A stretch of 64,000 nt of DNA from Gentiana macrophylla (Eukaryota; Streptophyta; Magnoliopsida; Gentianales; Gentianaceae), in assembly GCA_026214975.1 (NCBI GenBank), contig CM047806.1, positions 1,428,501-1,492,500 of the forward strand. The letters run 5' to 3'. Position numbers and translations under genes: made by a program. This document shows, in pieces, positions 57,831 to 64,000 of this stretch; positions within the stretch are counted from its first letter, which is position 1, and each line of letters opens with the position of its first letter. The notes beneath the pieces were generated by a model. That model ran no database searches. It was not told the origin of the DNA and saw only the letters and a list, made by a program, of their open reading frames with translations.

Positions 57831-59110
57831 TAACAGACTAAGGAGTAGCCATTAAGGCAGATATCTCTTGGACCACCATTTCCATTTCCAGCAGGCCTAA
57901 GACCAGGGTTTCCTGTGAAATTTGGATCAAATCTATGCCAACATTCAATAACCGTATGCCCATTTTTGCCACATAACTGACACACACTTTTGTTGTTTGG
58001 ATTGCCATTTTTGCCTCCTCTAGCACCTCCTCCTCCTCTGCCACTTCCACCTCTTCCACTTCCAGAATTGGAGTATTATGGCCTTACATCTGTCTGAAAG
58101 TTAGCACCTCTAGGAGACAACTGAGTGAGATTGGCAGCAGAGTGAGGAGAATCAATACAAAATCCGAGATTAAATCTAGCTAAGAGCCTTTCATGAGTTA
58201 ACAACTGAGATTGGACTTCTTGCCAATTCATAGAACCAACCCTAGCAGTAATGTTGACTATAGCAGATTCATACTCCATATCTAAACCACTTAGAACAGC
58301 CAGAATCAACTCTATTTTAGACACAGTATAGCCTGCAACAGCTAGTTTATCTGAGTTTGATTTCATCAAGGCAAGATAATTAGCCATATATCTGGTGCCC
58401 TTTTCAGTTTTGGTTAAAGCACTTTTAAATTCTAACATCCTAGCCTCAGATTGACTGTTAAACAAGGTCTCTAAAGTAAACCAAACCTCAGAAGAAGTAG
58501 AGCAGCCGATTACCTCCAATAGTGCTTGTTCAGTCATTGAGCTGAGCAACCATCCCATAAGTAGAGAATCTGTAGATTGCCACTGATCAACAGCTAAAGT
58601 GTTTTGCCTTACAATACCACCTTCAACCACAACCTCAGGGGGTTTCGGTCTTGTTCCTAGCAAGAACCCTTCCAGTTTGTATCATTTAACAATAGGCAGA
58701 ATTGTGTACCTCCACAGCAAGTAATTTTCCCGGTTAAGCTTGACTGTGCAAAACTGATTCAGGTTCTCAGTAAATGGTGACATAAGTGGAACCCCAAATG
58801 AAGATGGAGATTGAAGAAGGGGTGTTGTAAGATCTGATGTAGAAGATAATGGCATGAGTGAAGGAAAAGAGATTCCAGACATGCCAAATGAAGGCATGAC
58901 CAGTCCAGAAGCAAAAAACCAGCCGGCTAACTAGTCGAAAAAGAGAGAATAGCTGAGTAGCTAGGTAGAGAACGTTGAGTTGAAGATGCATTTGCAGGAA
59001 CTGAGCTACCAGCAGCTGTAATTCTTGGATTGGTGCTTGAGATGGCTGAAGAAGACATCGGAGCTGTTGCCACAGACGGCAACGGTGGAGCTCATGGTGG
59101 AGAGAACCTT
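57831..59110 (-). pseudogene. Copia C gag
   Basis: Starting near 59060 the frames show a Ser-rich N-terminus, LNRENYLLWRYTILPIVK, and WQSTDSLLMGWLLSSMTEQA with SEVWFTLETLFNSQSEARM and MLEFKSALTKTEKG (UBN2-type gag). Then come VLSGLDMEYESAIVNIT, a Gly/Arg-rich stretch and the CCHC knuckle CQLCGKNGHTVIECW at about 57985-57941. Stops at about 58680 and 58075 interrupt it. It is the most complete gag in the window. Confidence 0.9.
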
Positions 59111-59122
59111 GCTCTGCTCCCA

Positions 59123-59340
59123 AGTTAGAAAAGTAGAGAACTGATAAAGTTGATCATTATCACTAATTCAGCTTGCATTCTCAGCATCCCATTACACACA
59201 TATATATTCCAATCTAAGAGCTAACTAACTCAATCTAATCCATATCTATCTAGACTGATCTGAGCCATACATTCACTATTTAGTTGTACTGTCTAGATTA
59301 AGCCACATGTCATCATGGTAATTAGCCACATATTCTAACA
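59123..59340 (-). repeat. 5' LTR of copia C
   Basis: The 218-bp LTR is followed on the minus strand by TTGGGAGCAGAGCAAGG (PBS-like). It is flanked by CGTAC at 59341-59345. Confidence 0.93.
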
Positions 59341-59368
59341 CGTACGTAACGTAACCATTTTGGAGAAG

Positions 59369-59474
59369 AGTTATACCAAGTGGATGATGTGATATATCCA
59401 CATCACACCTACACATCTCTATTGTGTAAAAGTGGATGAGTTGGATGCATCTCATCCTCCACTTGGTACAACCC
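59369..59474. mobile_element. Small MITE upstream of the TAXIMIN-like gene
   Basis: AGTTATACCAAGTGGATGAT at the left and the complement of GGTTGTACCAAGTGGAGGAT at the right form an imperfect inverted repeat of about 30 bp. The superfamily is unclear. It sits about 50 bp before the presumed TATA box of the gene. Confidence 0.65.
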
Positions 59475-59524
59475 TCCTAATAATTGATGCACCATAATTT
59501 TTCTCACCCGTTTGTGGCAAGGAA

Positions 59525-59535
59525 ATATATAAAAG
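59525..59535 (+). promoter_or_regulatory. Candidate TATA box of TAXIMIN-like gene
   Basis: ATATATAAAAG lies about 260 bp before the exon 1 ATG. The 5' leader would contain an upstream ATG near 59560 with a 63-codon frame. Confidence 0.45.
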
Positions 59536-59796
59536 TTAAGTTGGATATGAAACGTTTCCATGAATATATATTCGCCTAATTTCCCGCTGTTTGAAGAATC
59601 TGATGCCCATCCTCCTCCTAGAATTAAATCACCTTCAACAGATCTACGCATATATATCGAGAAATTCAAGGCCAAATATCTATCTATAACTATTTTCTTT
59701 CTTTCTTACTTAAAAATAAAATTAATTAAGCAACAATTAAGGTCTTGTTGATAAAACTTGAACGGCACGGAAAACTGGCCGGAGACGGTAGAGAAC

Positions 59797-59894
59797 ATGT
59801 GCGAATGCCGCCCTCTTGGATTTATTTTAGGCCTTCCTTTTGCCTTTGTCTTCCTCATCCTCTCCATTGTTGGCATCATCGTTTGGATCATCGG
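59797..59894 (+). CDS. TAXIMIN-like exon 1
   Basis: ATG at 59797 is the first in-frame ATG. It encodes 32 full codons, giving the short CEC-RPLGF N-terminus and one transmembrane or signal-like helix. The exon ends at the GT donor at 59895. Confidence 0.75.
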
Positions 59895-59901
59895 GTATAT
59901 A

Positions 59902-62170
59902 TGTAACGCCCCGTTCCTGGATACCGAGTCCTTACCCGGAAATAAAATGTTCGGCACGTATAATATAAAATAAATTCTATATTATACGTAAGCCTCTACT
60001 ACGTCGTATCGGGTTTCGCATTTACAGAAGCTAAAAGACTCGGGTGTATTATTTTTTATACAATATACAAGATAAGAATAGAAACACAACATATAATAGA
60101 AAGATATCTTACAACAACGATACATAAGTCTTACAACCGTATGAATTTCTTAAAGAAAGAAAGAAAGTACAACAAATATCTTACATGAAAATATCAAAGA
60201 AATACAACATGTCTTGAAATGCAAAGTGCAACATAGTACATTATATAGTCTAATAGAAATAAATAATGATAAAAGCATAGCATGACAAGTCATCAAACAT
60301 CATCCTCGAAGTCCTCGTTGAACTCCTGTTCAACTTGTTCATTTTCTCAACCCCAAACACAACAAACATGCATTTGAGGTAAGTACGAAGGTACTTAGCA
60401 AGAAACAAAAGCTATTGCATTAACTAGATTTCACAAAGAATGATTTACATAGTTTTTAAGTTATCTTTATTTGACCGACTGAATTCTAGGGTTCACTTTA
60501 TGCTCATCAACATGTTGTGACTAAACGTTTCTAACTTAACTCAAGTTTGTTACACCGGCACTCAAAGGCACTACGCATGGTGCTACCCACCACGAGGTAT
60601 CGTTTGCAACCTATCAGTAGATTTCACTGATAGCCACGTGTTAAGACCCGATAGTGTACACGTTCGGCGAAGTCCTCCTACCTTTTAGCCGTTTATACCA
60701 GTAGAGTTATTCACTTTATCTGACCACCTACACATCGTGATATAGACAAGTGCCTTACCAAGAATGTTTACAATGTTTAGTCTTTTACTACACACTTATG
60801 TAAATTATTAATCATTAACTAGCCATCTAAGTGTTTTCAAGGTTGAAGCTCACTTAACAACTCTACCCCCTCGCTTAGACTCTAGACACAACACCCTAAT
60901 CACATACACAGACATTGATGAATACCATTTCATCAAAGCACAAGTCATTCTTACCCTTCCGATGGTCCCAAACTTCAACTCTATAAAGAGTACATTCGGT
61001 GCCGGAACTAAACGCATCAAAAGCTTAATCCAGGCTTGTTCATGTTCATTTAGCTTGTTTACATCATTAATATAAGGTTAGGAACCAATCCCAACTTACT
61101 ACACTCGAAAACACGCAAAAGCGGTCAAAACAACATTTCTGGGCCATAGGCCACAACCTGTAAAACATAGGCCGGCGCCTATGGCATAGCAGAATTCTCA
61201 GAACTCTCTAAATCACATAGGCCACGGCCTGTAAATCATAGGCCATGGCCTGTAAATCACAGGCCACGGCCTACGACATCCACAGAATACTCTGAACTCT
61301 CAGCATCCGAAAGGCCATGGCCTACGACACCCGGAGCATTTTTATGCATTTTACCGATTTCTACCCAAAACCAACCAAGTTTAACATCCATCTAAACATC
61401 ATAACAGCAGAAAAACTCTACTTTAACATCACATAGCACCAAGCACTTGCACAACCACGTTTAGACATGATTTCAACATCAAAACACTCCCAAAACAAAG
61501 CCCTAACTTCACCAAACCATAATTAACACAATAGAGAAGATTTCCTTACTTGGTCAGTGCACAACTCCAAGAAAAACTTCAGAAATTCTGCAGACACTTC
61601 TCAAACTCCAACAAAAACCTATTTGATCCACAACCAATTCACAAACTAGTTAGGATCAGGGTTTCTAACTACTCAGAACTACGAATTACACAACTTTCTT
61701 CAGCCAAAATGATCAAAACGCGATGAATCCAAGATTAAGGCTATTTTCATACCTTGATAAAATCTGAAAATCTTAGTATCAATACGATCATTGCCTTCTC
61801 ACGAGGCTCCTGCTCTAGTTGAATCTGAAATCTGTCAAGAATTGACTTAGACACTGAAGAAGTACACTTTACCCTCTCTTATGCTCTCAAGTTTGCAGAG
61901 ATGTTTCTTTCAAAGGTCTGACATGATTTGGTAATTAGTGGAGAGGTTATTTCTCCTAATAAAACCTCCCACTAACTACCTAGTTAACTCCTTTAACTTT
62001 CCTTTAATTGCAAAACAGACCCCATTAGATATATGTATATATTTCGAAAATATATACATATATACTTATAATAATCATGGAAATATCTTTTCACACAAAT
62101 TTATATCTTACCACACAGAAATTTATTTCCAATTTCGCCCTTACTTTTTTTATTTTACGCGCGTTCATTC
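59902..62170 (+). mobile_element. Solo-LTR-like insertion in the TAXIMIN-like intron (right end approximate)
   Basis: It starts TGTAACGCCCCG 7 bp after the splice donor. It aligns with the reverse complement of the solo LTR 23628-35195 through GGACTCGGT, AGCCTCTACTACGTCGTATC, the CACTCAAAGGCACTACGC block and AAGAGTACATTCGGTGCCGG. The relation fades after about 61560. The exact right end and a target duplication were not found; ATATA precedes the left end. Confidence 0.7.
61140..61330. repeat. AGGCCRTGGCCT palindromic cluster in the solo-LTR-like insertion
   Basis: About seven AGGCC...GGCCT words (CATAGGCCACGGCCTG type) are separated by TAAATCA. They occupy the place where the sister LTR carries AATGCGYRCGCATT motifs (24294-24520). 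Confidence 0.8.
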
Positions 62171-62650
62171 TGACCAAAGTTTGGTCAGAATTTGACACAT
62201 TATCCATACTGAAACATAGTCAGAATATACGTGTTGAGAGTCCACACTGGTTGATTCTGACCATCTTTTAGGTAGAATGCTTGAAGTTTTCCAAACTCAT
62301 ATATAGTCAGAGCATCATTCTGACCAATATTGAGTCCGGAATACTTTGCACATTCAGACTAGAATTGGGTCAGGATAACAACAACAATATAAGAGCACCA
62401 CGATTGATTCTAACTGAATTTCAGACAGAATATTAAAAGTTTTTTTCACTCAATTTTAGTCAGAATGTCTTTCTGACCGGTATTGAGTATGAAAAACATT
62501 CAAAATTCTGACTAGAATAAAATCAGTATAATGATCGTATTCTGACTCAAATTGGGTCAGAATGGTTGTTGTGTGAATTGACCATAAATTGGCCAGGATA
62601 GTATATATTTTCCGGACTCATTTACGGTCAGAATGGCAGGCGTGTGGAAT
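62160..62650. repeat. Degenerate array of ATTCTGACC / GGTCAGAAT inverted motifs
   Basis: TTCTGAC or its complement GTCAGAA occurs about 15 times in 480 bp, often as pairs around AATTTGG or AATATTG. Spacing of about 30-60 bp is irregular. It lies in the intron right of the LTR-like insertion. Confidence 0.75.
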
Positions 62651-62771
62651 ATCCAAACGAAGCCCACTCTCGACTCTTGGTAAGTGTAAAACAACATTGG
62701 TGTGAAAAGATAGTCCCATAATCGTTTATAAACTTTAAATCCATTAAAAAAAAAAAAAAAATCGTTCTCGC

Positions 62772-62884
62772 AAATTGACGCACGCACACCGTCTCACCGA
62801 ACCCAGAACTTTCGGATATATATATATATATATATATATATTACGCACGCACACCGCCTCACCGAACCCAGAACCTTCGGATAA
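62772..62884. repeat. 45-bp direct repeat around a (TA)n run
   Basis: ACGCACGCACACCG-CTCACCGAACCCAGAAC-TTCGGATA occurs at about 62778 and 62842 with two substitutions, separated by about 24 bp of TA. It looks like a local duplication. Confidence 0.85.
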
Positions 62885-63049
62885 CAACCACAGCACATAC
62901 CGTTGGGCCAATGCCTAATGGCAGATGATCTTATATTTAACAACACGAATTCTCTCGTTCTTGCAAAAAAAAATTTAGTTAAATTCATAGTAAATGACAG
63001 TGAAACAGATTTTGTGGCTCTTTATTTTTTTATGCATATAACAGGACAG

Positions 63050-63181
63050 GACAGTGGTGAGTTGCATATGACCAATTGACCATGCTGCATTTGTGTGCAA
63101 ATCCTAGCAGAAACAGCACTCGATTTAATAGGAGCCCCATTTGCAGTTATGAAGGGGTTCACAGAGCAGATTCCTTGTTAA
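63050..63181 (+). CDS. TAXIMIN-like exon 2 (disrupted)
   Basis: Codons before the break are ACA GTG GTG AGT TGC ATA (TVVSCI), then TGA. From 63080 the frame CCA TGC TGC ATT TGT restores PCCIC and runs to the stop. The downstream 24 or so residues fit the family without gaps. Confidence 0.7.
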
Positions 63182-63561
63182 TTAGAGACTTTGAATTTTT
63201 TTTAGTTTTTTAGGGATTCTGTTGTTCTTGTTGTTGTTTAGCATAGTTTTAGGGAATATAATTATTCTCTTGTGATATCTGTATTGTGTGCATGTCGGCT
63301 TATTATTGAGTTTTCACCGTAGAATCCAAAAATAAGTTTTTATACTTGCAGTTGCAGCTGATCTTTTGGACTATAGTATTTTCTCTTACAAGTATATCGT
63401 ATTCGTTTTGAAGAATTAACTTATGTAATATACGGTTGTAACAAGTTTTCATAACATTAAGAATAACGACCAATATATCTAATCAAAATAAATAAAATGA
63501 AATAAAAAATAAAGAATAACGACCAATATAAAATGTCCCATTTTGCATCTTTATATATATA
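63182..63561 (+). other. 3' flank of the TAXIMIN-like gene
   Basis: T-rich DNA with TGTTGTTCTTGTTGTTG (about 63220) typical of plant 3' UTRs. No further gene is seen before the Helitron end. Confidence 0.45.
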
Positions 63562-64000
63562 CTAGTGGGAGGTTACCGTGCGCTGCACGGTTGCTGCCCT
63601 CGAATGTATTTGTTGTGTAGTTGTTACGTGGAAGTTCCTTAGCTAGTGAATGTTAACTGATTAGTGAGAGTGCAGCATGAGCGAATATTGCATAGTAAAT
63701 GCGTCGGTGGTTATCTGACATTAGTAGTTACATATATCGGATATTGCAAGACCTAATTTACATAAGCGAAATAAGTGGCATCATTATAATTTACATTTCA
63801 AAAACTATTTTTCAGTTCTTAAGTTCTGATATTTTGGTTATGCAGCCAAAAATAGACATTGCCATCCCAAGTCTGTACGAAAGCGAAAGCACAGAGCTTC
63901 AGTGTTCATTTTCTGTCTGCAAATTCCAGCTTCACCTTTTTCATGGGGCTGGAGTCTGTGGTACCTGATGGCCTTTTTTGCTCGTGAGAGCTTATGAGTT
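63562..64000 (-). mobile_element. Helitron 3' terminus (element continues beyond the window)
   Basis: On the minus strand the sequence ends with hairpin CCGTGC-AGC-GCACGG (63576-63590), then TAACCTCCCA and CTAG (63562-63565), followed by T. A short GC-rich hairpin 10-12 nt before CTRR and insertion next to T define Helitron 3' ends. The CCGTGC...GCACGGxTAxCCTCCC form is common in plant Helitrons. The interior to 64000 includes an unassigned open stretch (about 63840-63968, +) that might be a captured gene fragment; no domain was recognised. Confidence 0.75.

Larger units (their letters stand above)
42503..59340 (-). mobile_element. Copia element C, full length, split by an Athila-type gypsy
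   Basis: The ends AGTTAGAAAAG and TATTCTAACA (plus strand) are flanked by a perfect CGTAC duplication (42498-42502 and 59341-59345). The LTRs are 42503-42698 (196 bp) and 59123-59340 (218 bp). On the minus strand TGGGAGCAGAGCA right after the 5' LTR is a degenerate initiator-Met PBS, and CTTGAGTTTGAGGGGA before the 3' LTR is the polypurine tract. Removing the gypsy (12.1 kb) leaves about 4.7 kb. It is closely related to copia A in IN, RT and RNase H. Catalytic changes and frameshifts show it is dead. Confidence 0.93.
59797..63181 (+). pseudogene. TAXIMIN-like cysteine-rich signalling peptide gene (two exons, possibly inactive)
   Basis: Exon 1 (59797-59894) encodes [18 protein letters not shown] and a hydrophobic helix ending VWII plus GG (phase 2). 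Exon 2 (63050-63181) encodes TVVSCI, then PCCICVQILAETALDLIGA and PFAVMKGFTEQIPC with the stop at 63179. The CRPLGF.LGLPFA start, CPCC centre and FT..IPC end are the plant TAXIMIN pattern (short secreted or membrane-anchored peptides affecting lateral organ fusion and metabolism). The donor GG|GTATATA and acceptor AACAGGACAG|G preserve the frame. In exon 2 a TGA (63069) stands where Cys is expected, followed by an 8-bp near-repeat TGACCAAT/TGACCATG that shifts the frame. Either the gene is dead or the sequence has an error. The 3155-bp intron holds a solo-LTR-like insertion. Confidence 0.75.

Noticed and set aside
59560..59751. 63-codon frame in the TAXIMIN-like 5' leader as an independent gene
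   Set aside because: No domain and no conservation evidence; treated as a possible upstream ORF only.
62380..62392. ATATA after CAACAACA as the right target duplication of the 59902 LTR-like insertion
   Set aside because: The end would lie inside the TTCTGAC array and would not match the sister LTR end GGAATATTGCA; ATATA is too common in AT-rich DNA.

Overview
The window is a transposon-dense stretch of a flowering-plant nuclear genome, probably a dicot. The evidence is several plant LTR-retrotransposon lineages (copia, Athila-type gypsy, Tat/Retand-type gypsy), plant MITEs (hAT, MULE, Stowaway), a TRIM, a Helitron end, and two plant peptide genes. No rRNA, tRNA, CRISPR array or bacterial feature was seen. 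Only two host genes are convincing: a CLE peptide precursor (37546-37797, +) and a TAXIMIN-like cysteine-rich peptide gene in two exons (59797-59894 and 63050-63181, +). Almost everything else is nested mobile DNA.

Left nest (1-19350). Copia element A (+; its 5' end lies outside the window) is split twice. A 1969-bp solo LTR sits at 1052-3020 (TSD CTTGT), and a complete 13.1-kb gypsy element of Tat/Retand type sits at 3949-17009 on the minus strand (TSD CAAAG). The gypsy carries gag-PR-RT-RH-IN on the minus strand. Between integrase and its 3' LTR it holds about 6 kb of plus-strand, antisense gene-like DNA: two units, each with a TATA box. The first is intron-containing with a coiled-coil C-terminus, and the second resembles the 'putative plant transposon protein' family. 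An array of about 85-bp tandem repeats lies beside the 3' LTR. Copia A ends in an LTR and a gag-like remnant that is cut by a hAT-type MITE (TSD CATCGGAC).

Middle (19350-42500). Small elements come first: a MULE-like MITE, a Stowaway, hAT-like repeats and a decayed gypsy PBS. A CCA-rich tract is split by a 2.1-kb solo LTR (23628-35195, TSD CCACT), which is itself split by a complete 9.5-kb copia element B (24676-34136, TSD GAAGT). Copia B belongs to the same family as the solo LTR at 1052-3020. A hAT-type MITE (TSD CCCAAGAT) then precedes a relatively clear stretch with the CLE gene. After it come a TRIM and a long-terminal-inverted-repeat element that has a minisatellite core and a second foldback element inside its right arm.

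Right nest (42503-59340). Copia element C (minus, TSD CGTAC), related to copia A, is split by a complete 12.1-kb Athila-type gypsy (minus, 44914-57037, TSD GTAAG). Immediately to the right is the TAXIMIN-like gene. Its intron received a relative of the 23628-35195 solo LTR only 7 bp after the splice donor. Its second exon has an in-frame TGA and an 8-bp near-duplication, so it may be inactive. The window ends in the 3' terminus of a Helitron (minus strand).

All LTR-element coding regions are broken by frameshifts, stops or lost catalytic residues. LTR pairs differ largely by 1-5 bp indels, so some breaks could be assembly error. Boundaries given with TSDs were read directly from the sequence; family names rest on motif recognition without database searches.
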